Shown in pieces: positions 15,645 through 25,202 of a stretch of DNA of 64,000 bases. The DNA is from an uncultured Methanobrevibacter sp. (GTDB lineage Archaea > Methanobacteriota > Methanobacteria > Methanobacteriales > Methanobacteriaceae), in assembly GCF_900314695.1 (NCBI RefSeq), contig NZ_OMWD01000009.1:9506-73505 (forward strand), read 5' to 3'. The notes beneath the pieces are model-generated. The model worked only from the letters and a program-made list of their open reading frames with translations, searched no databases and was not told where the DNA came from. Both the position numbers and the translations under genes were made by a program. Every line of letters begins with the position of its first letter. Position 1 is the first letter of the stretch.

Positions 15645-16065
15645 TTTCTACTACTTATTTAACTATTTTATTAATACAATTATTCAAAATTATTCAATTA
15701 AATTAATTAATCAAATAATCCAATAATAGATTTATTAATATAGTATATAAATCTTTTCATAATATCTGAGAGATATAAATCCGTTAAAATATAAATAACA
15801 AGTTATTTAAATTTAAAAAAATAAAAAACAAAAAATAAATGTCTTAAATTAAATATAAGCAAAATATAATTTATTATTAAATAAAATAACGTCAATGCTT
15901 AAAAAAAGCAAAAAAGTTAATAGTCATGATTAATAATTATAAATATTAATAAAAAATCGAAAATTAATACAACTGAAAGAAAATCAAATATCATCTATTT
16001 TTTACAGAATTTCTGAAAAATTCACAAAAAATATAACAAAATATAAAAAATAAATATGAGAGAAA
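15645..16065. other. Gene-free AT-rich intergenic region
   Basis: About 420 bases of very AT-rich DNA between the flp-like promoter and the end of idsA. I see no gene, RNA or clear repeat in it; short T runs after the idsA stop could end that transcript. Confidence 0.6.
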
Positions 16066-17046
16066 TTATGCACTTCTCTCAAGAACAAAATCTGCAATGT
16101 TTTCAAGTACCTGTTTAGATGAAGAATCATCCAATATTTCGAGTACTTCTTTAGCTTTAACAACAGATTCTTGTGCCAAATTGCGAGCATATTCAATAGC
16201 TCCACAATTTGTTAAAATTTCAATTGCTTCATCTATCTCATCTTGAGAATTATTTTCATCTTTTAAGATTTCAAGCAACCTTCCTGAATCATCACTGGCC
16301 AAACCTTTGATTGCGATGATGGTCATTTTACCTTTGCCTATATCGGAACCGATTGGTTTACCTAATGTTTCTTCATCAGATGCCAAATCAAGATAATCAT
16401 CCTGGATTTGGAAAGCAAGACCAATCAATCTTCCATATTCATACATAGCATCAATGACTTCATCATTTGCTCCACCCATAATAGCTCCAGCTTTAGTGGC
16501 AGCAGCAATTAAAGCACCGGTTTTTTTGAAAATCATTTCCATGTATTCATCTTCATTAACATCGAATCTTTCTTCAAATCCCATGTCCAATGCTTGACCT
16601 TCACAGATTTTAACACATGCATCAGCAACGGTAGCCAATGACTTGTTATTCTGTTCGGAAGTAGTGCCTTTAGAACAAACAATTATTTCAAATGCTTTTG
16701 AAAACAATGTATCTCCTGCGAGAATAGCTACGTCTTCACCCCATACCTTATGTACTGAAGGCATTCCTCTTCTCATATCATCATCATCCATGATATCATC
16801 ATGAATAAGTGAAAATGTATGAATGAGTTCAATAGCAGCAGCAGACTTTAAAGCACTTTCACGATTTCCACCAACAGCTTCAGCAGTAATTAATGTTAAA
16901 GCAGGTCTAAGCATTTTACCGCCAGCTCTTGTTAAGTAAACTGAAGCCTCTCCAAGATTATCTGGAGTAATTGTAGACAATTCTTCTTCAATTGTTTTTG
17001 TAATATCTGTAGAATAACTTCCGAGTACTTCTTTTACATCACTCAT
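16066..17046 (-). CDS. idsA: Short-chain isoprenyl diphosphate synthase (FPP/GGPP)
   Basis: A 326-residue trans-prenyltransferase that condenses IPP with allylic diphosphates to farnesyl and geranylgeranyl diphosphate, the precursor of archaeal lipids. The first aspartate-rich motif is DDIMD at 83-87 (IHDDIMDDDDMRRG) and the second is in FQIQDDYLDLASDEETLGKP. AGGKMLRPAL near residue 41 and KTGALIAAATKAGAI fit the family. Downstream partner of RNase J, fni, ipk and mvk on the same strand (13 bases from RNase J), so it completes a lipid-precursor operon. Confidence 0.96.
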   Translation of the reverse strand: MSDVKEVLGSYSTDITKTIEEELSTITPDNLGEASVYLTRAGGKMLRPALTLITAEAVGGNRESALKSAAAIELIHTFSLIHDDIMDDDDMRRGMPSVHKVWGEDVAILAGDTLFSKAFEIIVCSKGTTSEQNNKSLATVADACVKICEGQALDMGFEERFDVNEDEYMEMIFKKTGALIAAATKAGAIMGGANDEVIDAMYEYGRLIGLAFQIQDDYLDLASDEETLGKPIGSDIGKGKMTIIAIKGLASDDSGRLLEILKDENNSQDEIDEAIEILTNCGAIEYARNLAQESVVKAKEVLEILDDSSSKQVLENIADFVLERSA

Positions 17047-17059
17047 TTAAATCCCTCAC

Positions 17060-18403
17060 TTAACTTTTAAAAACTTGTGCTTGAGCATTTCTCAAGATAT
17101 GAATATCATAACCAATTCTGTAACCTTCTTCCTCAGCAAGTTCAGCATATGCTGCAAGCATTGATAAATCTCCGTGTGCTGGAATGATATGTTGTGGTTT
17201 AAGCATACGCAAAAATTCTCTGTGATCTTCCCTTCCAGCGTGACCAGAAACGTGAGCATTAGGATAAATTCTTGCACCTTTTAATTTCAATCTCCTTTCC
17301 ATGATATGCCTATTTGCAGCATTTGTTGGATTTGGAATGATAGGTGCTGAAATAATAATATTGTCTCCTTTTTTAATGTTAAATGGAGTTCTACTATTTG
17401 CAATTCTTGGAAGCAATGCATCAGGTTCACCTTGGTGTCCTGTTGTAACAAGCAGATAATTTGCCCTATCCTCATCAGCCTTCATTAAAGCTTTATTGAC
17501 CGCTTTTGGAGAACCATATATACTTGCATTATTCGGCAATTTTAAAATACCTAATTTTTGTGCAATGCCACAGAAACGTTCCATGGATCTTCCAAGGAAA
17601 AATATTTCCCTGTGACTTTTTTTAGCAATGTCCGCAATTGCTTGGACACGTTCGACATGAGAAGAAAATGTGGTAACAATCATACCGGTCTTTTCATGCA
17701 ACGGCCCTCTCATAACATCCTCAAGAATATTTCTTGCAATTCTTTCAGAATGTGTTTTAACTTCATCATAATTTTTTGCATTAGTTGTTTCGACAATTAA
17801 AGCAAGCACTCCTTTTCTACCCAATTCTCTTAATCTTTTATAATCAGGTGGTGGAGATACTTTTTGATGATTATCAAATTTAAAATCTAATGCATAAACA
17901 ATAACTCCTTCCGAAGTATGTAAAACTGGAAATACTGCTTGAGGAATACTGTGTGTTGATTGAACAAATTCCAAAGTAATATCCTTAGAAAGTTTCAATT
18001 TACTTCCAGGATTTAATGGTCTGATAGGATTAGTTACCTTAAACTTACGTTCCCCTTTAATTTGTTTTTCGATTAATGCAGCAGTATATGGAGTTCCTAT
18101 TAATGGAGCATCATACCTGTGAGCCAATTTGGCAACTGCACCAATGTGGTCTAAATGTCCGTGGGAAAATACGATACCTTTTACCTTTCCGTCAACATCT
18201 TTCATTAAAGTATCGTCAGGAATAACTCCCCTTTCAATTAAATCCAAACTATGCATTCTATCGATATCAGTATCTTCGTGCATACTAATTCTGTCAAGAT
18301 GTATTCCCATATCAAATATAATTACATCCTCACCAATCTTGACAGCAGTCATGTTTTTTCCGACTTCCTGATATCCCCCAATAGCGATAACTTCTACGCT
18401 CAT
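17060..18403 (-). CDS. rnj: Archaeal ribonuclease J (beta-CASP metallo-beta-lactamase)
   Basis: A 447-residue beta-CASP nuclease that degrades or matures RNA from the 5' end. The metal-binding motif is HGHLDHIGA at residues 81-89, with further ligands in STHSIPQAV, LDFKFD and the C-terminal IPAHGDLSML. The beta-CASP part contains FLGRSMERF and TTGHQGEPDALL. It is shorter than bacterial RNase J, as in other archaea. Placed between fni and idsA with gaps of 3 and 13 bases; this pairing with isoprenoid genes is conserved in Methanobacteriales but has no obvious functional reason. Confidence 0.93.
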   Translation of the reverse strand: MSVEVIAIGGYQEVGKNMTAVKIGEDVIIFDMGIHLDRISMHEDTDIDRMHSLDLIERGVIPDDTLMKDVDGKVKGIVFSHGHLDHIGAVAKLAHRYDAPLIGTPYTAALIEKQIKGERKFKVTNPIRPLNPGSKLKLSKDITLEFVQSTHSIPQAVFPVLHTSEGVIVYALDFKFDNHQKVSPPPDYKRLRELGRKGVLALIVETTNAKNYDEVKTHSERIARNILEDVMRGPLHEKTGMIVTTFSSHVERVQAIADIAKKSHREIFFLGRSMERFCGIAQKLGILKLPNNASIYGSPKAVNKALMKADEDRANYLLVTTGHQGEPDALLPRIANSRTPFNIKKGDNIIISAPIIPNPTNAANRHIMERRLKLKGARIYPNAHVSGHAGREDHREFLRMLKPQHIIPAHGDLSMLAAYAELAEEEGYRIGYDIHILRNAQAQVFKS

Positions 18404-18406
18404 GTT

Positions 18407-19453
18407 TTATCTCCTTGAATAATTTTTTGTGTTTATACCTCTTTCACTAAGCCACTCCCTTGTTTTTCCGCGAATAACTAATTTAGATTGTTTCAATTCT
18501 TCAATGTTATTGGCGCCAACTAAAAACATGGCAATTCTTAGGGAATCATTGAATCTTTCAATAAATTTGTTTAATTGATCTTGAGATGCTGAATTTTTTA
18601 AGAATGGTAAAGCCATACCTACAGCATCAGCTCCAAGAGCAATAGCTTTAGCAGCTTCAAGACCTGTTCTGATACCTCCGGATGAAATAACCGGAACATT
18701 TACTGCATTAGTAACTTCAACTGTACTAATGGCAGTTGGAATTCCCCAATCCCAAAATACTTCACCCAAATATCTATCTTCAGCACGATATGTTTCAACA
18801 GCAGCCCAGCTTGTTCCGCCTGCACCTTCAATATCAATGAAATCCACACCTGCATCAACTAATGCCTTTGCAGATTCTCCAGATATTCCGCAACCTGTTT
18901 CTTTTGCAACAACTGGAATATCAACAGACTCAGTGATTTGATTAATCAAATCAAGATATCCCCTTGCATCCAAATCACCTTCAGGTTGAATGGATTCCTG
19001 AAGAGGATTGAGATGAATGGCCAAAATATCAGCATCTAAAATTTCCACTGCCTTTTCAGCCAAATTCAATTGAGGCGCACCGATATTACCTACAAGCAAA
19101 CAGTCAGGAGCATTTTCCCTTACAACAGTATAAGTGTCTGCAAGTTCAGGATGTTCACAAGCTGCCCTTTGAGAGCCAACACCTAATGCAATACGATTAT
19201 TTTCAGCAGCAATTGCTAACTGTTTATTTATATTTTTTGCAGCGGGATGTCCCCCAGTAATTGCTGTCATAAATAAAGGAGAGTTTAATTTTTTACCAAA
19301 AACGGAAGTTGACAAATCAATTTCGTTTTTATCAATTTCTGGCAGAACATTATGAATTAATTCAATGTCCTCAAATCCAGTAGTCTTATTTTTAAACTCA
19401 ACATCATAATTTTCACAAATTAATAAATGCTCTAATTTTCTATCTGAAATCAT
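18407..19453 (-). CDS. fni: Type 2 isopentenyl-diphosphate delta-isomerase
   Basis: A 348-residue FMN-dependent TIM-barrel enzyme that interconverts IPP and DMAPP. Family marks are FMTAITGGHPAA near the N-terminus, GVGSQRAACEHPELADTY, LNPLQESIQPEGD, KETGCGISGESAKAL, DIEGAGGTSWAAVE and the phosphate-binding SSGGIRTGLEAAKAIALGAD. Its length matches archaeal Fni. It lies 3 bases after ipk and 3 bases before RNase J, inside the mevalonate-pathway operon, and makes the DMAPP primer used by IdsA. Confidence 0.96.
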   Translation of the reverse strand: MISDRKLEHLLICENYDVEFKNKTTGFEDIELIHNVLPEIDKNEIDLSTSVFGKKLNSPLFMTAITGGHPAAKNINKQLAIAAENNRIALGVGSQRAACEHPELADTYTVVRENAPDCLLVGNIGAPQLNLAEKAVEILDADILAIHLNPLQESIQPEGDLDARGYLDLINQITESVDIPVVAKETGCGISGESAKALVDAGVDFIDIEGAGGTSWAAVETYRAEDRYLGEVFWDWGIPTAISTVEVTNAVNVPVISSGGIRTGLEAAKAIALGADAVGMALPFLKNSASQDQLNKFIERFNDSLRIAMFLVGANNIEELKQSKLVIRGKTREWLSERGINTKNYSRR

Positions 19454-19456
19454 ATA

Positions 19457-20254
19457 TTAATTTCCCCTTGAAATTACTGTCCCTTTCACTTTTTCATTTT
19501 CCAAAACTTTGAAAACATTATCTTCAACTTCAGCATTTATTATTTTAGATTCAATCCCTAAATCAGCCAAATATAAAAGTTCTTTAATTTTTCCAACCAT
19601 ACCACCAGTTACATCAACATTGGTTGTTCCTTCTAAAGTATCCAAATCATCTAAAGATGAAAATTTATCGAAAAAAATTGCGTCATCGTGTGTTTTAGGA
19701 TTCTTATTGTAAACCCCATCAACATCAGTTCCCAAAACGACCATATCAGGGTTGAGATTTTTCGCCAAGTACTGAATGAGCTGATCACCAGAAATAACAC
19801 AAATTTCCAACTCGTCATCCAAGACAACATCCCCATAAATAACAGGAATAAAACCTTTCTCTAAATATCTTTTAAAGCTATCAAGATTACCATCAGTGAT
19901 TCTTTTATTAGTAGCCCTCATAAAACTAGAAGCCGGAATTGCTACTACAGGTAAGCCTTCATCAATGAAAGCTTCACAGATATACATATTTAATTTTTTA
20001 ACGGCATTTTGAGTTTCGCAGAAACCTATTCTTTTTTGAGGATACTCGGATTCGTCAAATTTTTCGCCAATCTTATATTTTTTAGCAGGCGGATGTCCAA
20101 AAGACCCAGCACCATGAACAATAATCAATTCCTTGAATGAATTATCAAGTGAAGATTTAATCTCAGATGCTATTCTTTTAAGACTTTTAGTGTCGACTTC
20201 ACTAACAGCATCCTTATTGGTTAAAATGCTTCCACCAATTTTTAAAATTATCAT
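19457..20254 (-). CDS. ipk: Isopentenyl phosphate kinase
   Basis: A 265-residue amino-acid-kinase-fold enzyme that phosphorylates isopentenyl phosphate to IPP, the last step of the alternate archaeal mevalonate pathway. ILKIGGSILTNKD at the N-terminus binds nucleotide phosphates; HGAGSFGHPPAKKYKIG contains the substrate-binding His; VLGTDVDGVYNKNPK and VDVTGGMVGKIKELL complete the fold. Between mvk and fni with 4- and 3-base gaps, so expression is tightly linked. Confidence 0.95.
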   Translation of the reverse strand: MIILKIGGSILTNKDAVSEVDTKSLKRIASEIKSSLDNSFKELIIVHGAGSFGHPPAKKYKIGEKFDESEYPQKRIGFCETQNAVKKLNMYICEAFIDEGLPVVAIPASSFMRATNKRITDGNLDSFKRYLEKGFIPVIYGDVVLDDELEICVISGDQLIQYLAKNLNPDMVVLGTDVDGVYNKNPKTHDDAIFFDKFSSLDDLDTLEGTTNVDVTGGMVGKIKELLYLADLGIESKIINAEVEDNVFKVLENEKVKGTVISRGN

Positions 20255-20258
20255 AAAA

Positions 20259-21221
20259 TCACTTATAAAACCTAGAAGAAACTCCTTTTCGAGTAAATCT
20301 GATTTTTAATATATTATCATCACGAGCAATAGCATGTGCAACTTCATCAACTTTACCCGGACAAAGTGCAATAATACTACCTCCACCACCAGCTCCAGTA
20401 GTTTTAGAACCGATAGCTCCTGCTTCTCTTGCATTATAAACCATACGAGATAATTCCAATGTATTAACACCTAAAACATCTAAAAATCCATGATTAATAT
20501 TCATCAATTCTCCAACTTTGTCAAAATCTCCTTTCAAAATAGCCTGTTTAGCATAATTGGTTAAATTACCCATTGCAGTAATGACAGGGTTTATGATTTT
20601 AGGATTTCTCATTTTTAAATTTTTTACATCCTTAACCATCTTTCCTGTGTTTCCGTGTTTAGTTGTGTATCCTACAACAAATGGAACATTAAATTTAGCG
20701 TTGATATGTTCGATTTTCTTATTTCTGGACAAGTAAACAATTCCACCATATGTAGAAACTAAAGTATCCAATGGGCTGGCCACGCCTTGAACGGCCTGTT
20801 CAACCATATGGGCATCATGAGCAAGAGATTTCTTATCAAAACGGATATTATGATACCTGTATAAAGCAGCAAGAGTAGCTACAGTAACTGCAGCAGATGA
20901 TCCCAATCCAGAACCAATAGGAACATTTGATGATAATGTAATCTCAATTGGAGAGTGGTCGTGAGCTTTGTAAAGAGCTTCTAAAATATATCTAATAATA
21001 CCTGGTTTTCCTTTTGTTAAAATGTATTTCTTATGACGTGTTAACAATTCAGCTTCAAAACCTATATCAGGAGCTTTAAAAACAGAACGATCATTGTTAG
21101 ATTCTCTAATTGTTATATAAGCCCTTTTATTAACTGCACCTGCTATAGCAGGTTCTCCATAAACTACAGAGTGTTCACCAAATAAAATAGTTTTTGCGGG
21201 AGCAGAAGCTTTAGCTATCAT
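20259..21221 (-). CDS. mvk: Mevalonate kinase
   Basis: A 320-residue GHMP kinase that phosphorylates mevalonate. The three GHMP motifs are present: KTILFGEHSVVYGEPA at the N-terminus, PIGSGLGSSAAVTVATL (ATP phosphate loop) near residue 105, and KTTGAGGGGSIIALCPG at about 278. The catalytic Asp is probably in VASPLDTLVSTYGG. Upstream of ipk and downstream of the MEMO-like gene, all close together on the minus strand. Length is normal for archaeal Mvk. Confidence 0.96.
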   Translation of the reverse strand: MIAKASAPAKTILFGEHSVVYGEPAIAGAVNKRAYITIRESNNDRSVFKAPDIGFEAELLTRHKKYILTKGKPGIIRYILEALYKAHDHSPIEITLSSNVPIGSGLGSSAAVTVATLAALYRYHNIRFDKKSLAHDAHMVEQAVQGVASPLDTLVSTYGGIVYLSRNKKIEHINAKFNVPFVVGYTTKHGNTGKMVKDVKNLKMRNPKIINPVITAMGNLTNYAKQAILKGDFDKVGELMNINHGFLDVLGVNTLELSRMVYNAREAGAIGSKTTGAGGGGSIIALCPGKVDEVAHAIARDDNILKIRFTRKGVSSRFYK

Positions 21222-21230
21222 AAATACACC

Positions 21231-22070
21231 TTATTTAAAAATGCCTGAAGCATAACCTACAACAGAGCTATAATCTCCGGTAACATCACCACTAGTTCTA
21301 TAACCTAGAATTTCACAATCTTTCTTTCCAGACATTTTAGAAAGAGAAATTGCTGTCATTACCGGACCATAACCGCACATGGTAATGTTGAATTGTATAA
21401 CCTCTTCAAAAAGTTTAAATTCATTCATTTCACTAATGTCATCTAAAACAAAACCATCCACCTTGTTTGCTTTTTCCTGATTGTTGAAATGAGACAAATC
21501 AGTACTTGCAATAATACAATAGGATTTACCCAACTTATTTCCAGCCTCAAAAATTGATTTGGCCAAATCGCTTGAAGCGGAAAATGTTTGAGAACCCATA
21601 GTAATCGGAACTATTTTGAAATCATTAGAGAAATATTGTAAAAATGGTAGCTGAACTTCAATACTGTGTTCACGAAGATGAGCATGAAAATCGGCAGATG
21701 CTATGTCTGATATAGAAATGATTTCATCCGCAAATTCACTGTCAACTTCAACATTACCAAAAGGGGTAATCCATTCTCCCTCATTGAAAACAGAAATTTC
21801 ACTACCAAAACCTGTGTGGTTAGGACTCAAAATAATAAAAACTTCAGGAAAACCATTTTGAACTATTTTGCAATAGCCTTTAGCAGCTATTGCACCAGAA
21901 TATTGATAACCTGCATGAGGAACCATAACATGAATAGGATAATCATTACCTTCAAAAGTGTTGAGATTAGGAATTTCCCCACTCTCTAAAAAACAACTTT
22001 CAATTAGCTTTCTAAGCTCATTTGGATTATCTGGATAAAAAGCTCCAGCAACAGCAGGTTTTCTTAACAT
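21231..22070 (-). CDS. MEMO1 family protein
   Basis: A 279-residue MEMO-like protein (AmmeMemoRadiSam system protein B family). It begins MLRKPAVAGAFYPDNPNELR, the usual start. Dioxygenase-like metal residues are seen in VPHAGYQYSGAIAAKGY and STDLSHFN, and an ending CGYGPVMTAISLSKMSG. The biochemical role is unresolved; it resembles class III non-heme iron dioxygenases, and a link to a radical-SAM partner is known in other genomes. It lies between rps2 and mvk, a conserved archaeal order, so it may be linked to lipid or redox metabolism only by position. Confidence 0.93.
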   Translation of the reverse strand: MLRKPAVAGAFYPDNPNELRKLIESCFLESGEIPNLNTFEGNDYPIHVMVPHAGYQYSGAIAAKGYCKIVQNGFPEVFIILSPNHTGFGSEISVFNEGEWITPFGNVEVDSEFADEIISISDIASADFHAHLREHSIEVQLPFLQYFSNDFKIVPITMGSQTFSASSDLAKSIFEAGNKLGKSYCIIASTDLSHFNNQEKANKVDGFVLDDISEMNEFKLFEEVIQFNITMCGYGPVMTAISLSKMSGKKDCEILGYRTSGDVTGDYSSVVGYASGIFK

Positions 22071-22079
22071 TTAACTCAC

Positions 22080-22682
22080 TTAAAATTTAAGTTCAAAGTC
22101 AGTTGCATCAATATCCAAGTCACCGTCTTCAGGGAGATCTCCTCTTTCTCTTAAAATTTGTCTTGCAAGTAACCAGTAAACTAATGCGATAGCTTTTCTA
22201 CCTTTGTTGTTTACAGGTACAGCAATATCAACAAAACTGAGTAAGTTTTCAGTATCACATAAAGCAACAACAGGAATTCCATTTTGTTTGGATTCTAAAA
22301 CTGCTTGTGCATCAGATCTTGGGTCAGTTACAACAATGATTTTTGGTTCAATGAATTTTGCATAATTAGGATTAGTTAAAGTACCTGGGATGAATCTGCC
22401 TGGAATGGTTTTTGCACCAGTGATTTCACCGAATTTTTTAACAGGAGCTTGACCGTATTGACGGGTAGCCACTACTAAAATGTCTTCAGGGTCGTATTTT
22501 GCTAATAATTTTGCAATTTGTCTGATTCTTTCATCAGTTTTTTGAATATCTAATACATATAAACCGTCAGATCTAACTCTGAAAATGTATTTTTCCATAT
22601 CGCTTGTTTTTTGTTGGGTTCCGATATGTAAACCTGCTGCTAAATAATTATCTAAATCAATTAAAAGTTCATCATTTACCAT
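22080..22682 (-). CDS. rps2: Ribosomal protein uS2
   Basis: A 200-residue archaeal uS2, a small-subunit protein at the head-body junction. Typical segments are YLAAGLHIGTQQKTSDMEKYIF, LYVLDIQKTDERIRQIAKLL, GRFIPGTLTNP and PRSDAQAVLESKQNGIPVVALCDTEN. The acidic C-terminal tail is usual for the archaeal form. GAGGTG precedes the ATG. It lies in the same-strand run with enolase and ferredoxin upstream and MEMO downstream, a conserved archaeal arrangement. Confidence 0.97.
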   Translation of the reverse strand: MVNDELLIDLDNYLAAGLHIGTQQKTSDMEKYIFRVRSDGLYVLDIQKTDERIRQIAKLLAKYDPEDILVVATRQYGQAPVKKFGEITGAKTIPGRFIPGTLTNPNYAKFIEPKIIVVTDPRSDAQAVLESKQNGIPVVALCDTENLLSFVDIAVPVNNKGRKAIALVYWLLARQILRERGDLPEDGDLDIDATDFELKF

Positions 22683-22700
22683 AATAACACCTCAATATAT

Positions 22701-22895
22701 TTAATCATCATCTTCAATTTTTACACATTCATTTGGACATACGTCCATACATACTTCACAATAACTACATTCTTCAGGATCAACAATTACTATTTTGTCT
22801 CCTTCAAGAACTAAAACTTCCATAGGACAAACATCAGCACATTCTGCACAGTCTGCACCATCACATTTATCATAGTCAATAGTTACTTTAGCCAT
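22701..22895 (-). CDS. Small 2[4Fe-4S] ferredoxin
   Basis: A 64-residue ferredoxin with two cysteine groups, CDGADCAECADVCP and CSYCEVCMDVCP; the first is slightly expanded compared with the classical CxxCxxCxxxCP. It is an electron carrier in the cytoplasm; the partner is unknown. Very acidic C-terminus (KIEDDD). It sits between enolase and rps2 on the minus strand, in what appears to be a conserved operon, rather than next to an oxidoreductase. Confidence 0.93.
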   Translation of the reverse strand: MAKVTIDYDKCDGADCAECADVCPMEVLVLEGDKIVIVDPEECSYCEVCMDVCPNECVKIEDDD

Positions 22896-22917
22896 ATAAT
22901 AATCTCCTAAATTTAAC

Positions 22918-24162
22918 TTAAAATGACCCCATTTTTGGATTAGGAAGTTCTTCTTCGATACGAATTAGCTCATTTAATTTAGCTATCCTTTCACCACCAA
23001 TAGCCCCAGTTTTAATCATTGGTGAAGCAAAACCAACTGCCAAATGAGCAATGGTTTCATCAGTAGTTTCACCAGATCTATGGGAAACAACAGGTACAAT
23101 ACCATTTTCCTTTGCTAATTTTACTGTAGCATAAGTTTCAGATAATGAACCTATTTGATTTGGTTTTATAATGATAGCGTTTGCAGCATTCATTTCAATG
23201 CCTTTAGCCAAAATATCCTTGTTTGTTACGAACAAGTCATCACCACAAACAAGACATTTGTTACCTACTTTTGCTGTTAATTGAGCGAATCCATCGAAAT
23301 CGGACTCATCAAATGGGTCTTCAACATAAAACATGTTATATGTTTCAATAATATCTTTAACGAAATCAATCTGGTCTCCAGTATCCCTTTCAATATTATC
23401 CTGAGCATAAACATATTTCTGCTTATCCGCATCCCATAATTCGGAAGCAGCCATATCTAATGAAGGTCTAATTTCAATACCCAATTCATCACCAACCTCT
23501 TCACAAGCTTGAGCTTGAATCTCTAAAGCATCAGCATTAGTGATGTTTGGTACCCATCCTCCTTCATCTCCTTTTCCACCAGTGAAATTTGAATCTTTAA
23601 TTTGAATTAATTCTTTTAATTTTTTATGAACGGATGCATTGGCAAAAATTGCATCACTGACATTGGTAGCTCCGACAGGAACAACCAAGAATTCCTGAAT
23701 ATCAGGTGCATTAATTCCTGCATGTGCTCCTCCATTCATCATATTTCCCAATGGGAATGGTAATTCATTAACTAAATTTCCACCGATGTACTTATATAAT
23801 GGCATGTTATAAGAGGAAGCCGCTGCCTTAGCTACAGCCATAGAAATAGCTACAGTTGTATTACCGCCAATAGCAGACAAATTGTCAGTTCCATCAATTT
23901 CTTTCAATACTTCATCAATGGTTTCCATATCTTCAGCATCCATACCAATGAGTTCAGAAGCTATGAAATCTTCCATTTCACTTACAACAGTATCTACTCC
24001 ACCTTCAGGAAATGACACTACTTCTCTAGAACCTGTACTTGCTCCACTTGGTGCAGCAGCTCTACCGGAACTATTCCAAGTAATCACATCTACTTCAACA
24101 GTAGGGTTTCCTCTGCTGTCCAAAATCTTACGAACTTGGACATCTTCTATTATACTATTCAA
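22918..24162 (-). CDS. eno: Enolase
   Basis: A 414-residue phosphopyruvate hydratase of glycolysis/gluconeogenesis. The N-terminal IIEDVQVRKILDSRGNPTVEVD, the GASTGSREVVSFP loop, metal Asp/Glu residues in YVEDPFDESD and VCGDDLFVTN, and the catalytic Lys/His region IIKPNQIGSLSETYA and VVSHRSGETTD are present. I place the start at TTG 24162, seven bases after a GAGGTG ribosome-binding site; a GTG at 24171 would overlap that site. Heads the ferredoxin-rps2 group. Confidence 0.95.
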   Translation of the reverse strand: MNSIIEDVQVRKILDSRGNPTVEVDVITWNSSGRAAAPSGASTGSREVVSFPEGGVDTVVSEMEDFIASELIGMDAEDMETIDEVLKEIDGTDNLSAIGGNTTVAISMAVAKAAASSYNMPLYKYIGGNLVNELPFPLGNMMNGGAHAGINAPDIQEFLVVPVGATNVSDAIFANASVHKKLKELIQIKDSNFTGGKGDEGGWVPNITNADALEIQAQACEEVGDELGIEIRPSLDMAASELWDADKQKYVYAQDNIERDTGDQIDFVKDIIETYNMFYVEDPFDESDFDGFAQLTAKVGNKCLVCGDDLFVTNKDILAKGIEMNAANAIIIKPNQIGSLSETYATVKLAKENGIVPVVSHRSGETTDETIAHLAVGFASPMIKTGAIGGERIAKLNELIRIEEELPNPKMGSF

Positions 24163-24296
24163 AAAAAACACCTCAGTGCCCTTTAATTTATTACCATATA
24201 ATCTATACTCTTTAAAAAATCAGTAAGTTTCTTTATAGAGTTATGTTGGTATTTTTTATTTTTTTTAAATAAATTATGAGAAGAAATAGAAAATAT

Positions 24297-24479
24297 CTAT
24301 TCATCTCTAATAACATCTAATGGTAAAACTCCAGCTTTAAGTTCTTCGTAAGCTATATCAATAGGATCTAAGGAGTCTTTAATATCCACTAATGGTTTGG
24401 CTCCCATAGATATTTGAATTGCTCTAGCTCCGAGAATTCTAGCTCTTTCAAACCTTGTTAATTTTTTTTCAACATCCAT
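24297..24479 (-). CDS. rpoK: RNA polymerase subunit K (Rpo6/RPB6)
   Basis: A 60-residue subunit with the omega/RPB6 signature KLTRFERARILGARAIQISMGAKPLVDI, which clamps the large subunit during polymerase assembly. An in-frame ATG at 24494 would add MEVIF; GGAAGT before the ATG at 24479 favours the shorter form starting MDVEKK. It stands between rpoN and enolase, the classical archaeal order rps9-rpoN-rpoK-eno-rps2. Confidence 0.93.
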   Translation of the reverse strand: MDVEKKLTRFERARILGARAIQISMGAKPLVDIKDSLDPIDIAYEELKAGVLPLDVIRDE

Positions 24480-24560
24480 GAATATTACTTCCATTTTTAG
24501 GCATATATTTTACCAAGATTATATTTTTAATTAAAAAAATATCCCTACGAACTGAAAAAT

Positions 24561-24731
24561 CTATTCCCAGGTTTCTACATGGGAAATTAACATTCTTCTG
24601 CAACAGTATCTGTTTAAACCTAAGTCATCCAAAACATCTTTTGACTTTTCACCTGCAGCTACTCTTTTATTATATTCATCAAAGTAAGCTGAAACAGGTT
24701 TTCCACAACTTAAACATCTTATAGGAATCAT
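24561..24731 (-). CDS. rpoN: RNA polymerase subunit N (Rpo10/RPB10)
   Basis: A 56-residue subunit, MIPIRCLSCGKPVSAYFDEY at the start, with zinc ligands in CLSCG and the double-cysteine RYCCRRM near residue 42, exactly the atypical RPB10 zinc pattern. It joins subunits D, L and the large subunit. It lies between rps9 and rpoK on the same strand. The ATG at 24731 has only a weak AGATGAT site upstream. Confidence 0.96.
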   Translation of the reverse strand: MIPIRCLSCGKPVSAYFDEYNKRVAAGEKSKDVLDDLGLNRYCCRRMLISHVETWE

Positions 24732-24782
24732 TTATATCATCTTTTTTAATTTAAATAAAATATAAAATTACAGAAAAGTAAT

Positions 24783-25184
24783 TTATCTGTAACTTTTTTG
24801 TTTACGAGCTCTTGCTCCAGGACCACCATATTTTTTAGGTTCAGAACGTCTTGGGTCACCTACTAACATGGTTCTGTCATATTGAATGAATTTTTCTTTT
24901 AAATCCATGTCTTGAGACCATTGTACAAGTCCTTTAGCAATAACCATACGTGCAGCTTCAGCTTGACCCATTACTCCTCCACCAAAAACACGGATATTAA
25001 TATCCACTTCATTAGCTAAATCTCCAGCTAAAGTTAATGGTTCTTGTAATTTTAAGTTAGCAAGCTCTGGAGAATAAAGTTCTAAAGGAATTCTGTTAAT
25101 TCTAACTTTACCGGTTCCTTCTTGAACAGTACCTCTTGCGATAGCTGTTTTACGTTTTCCACTTGTATGAATAACTTTAACCAT
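24783..25184 (-). CDS. rps9: Ribosomal protein uS9
   Basis: A 133-residue uS9 starting MVKVIHTSGKRKTAIARGTV. The conserved C-terminus GGPGARARKQKSYR ends in the basic tail that reaches the P-site tRNA. RVFGGGVMGQAEAARMVIAKG is also typical. An upstream in-frame GTG (25190) would add two residues, but the ATG at 25184 matches archaeal homologues. Lies 18 bases after rpl13. Confidence 0.97.
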   Translation of the reverse strand: MVKVIHTSGKRKTAIARGTVQEGTGKVRINRIPLELYSPELANLKLQEPLTLAGDLANEVDINIRVFGGGVMGQAEAARMVIAKGLVQWSQDMDLKEKFIQYDRTMLVGDPRRSEPKKYGGPGARARKQKSYR

Positions 25185-25202
25185 AATCACACATCCATTT
25201 AT

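Noticed and set aside
24171..24171. GTG as enolase start
   Set aside because: It is part of the GAGGTG ribosome-binding site for the TTG at 24162.
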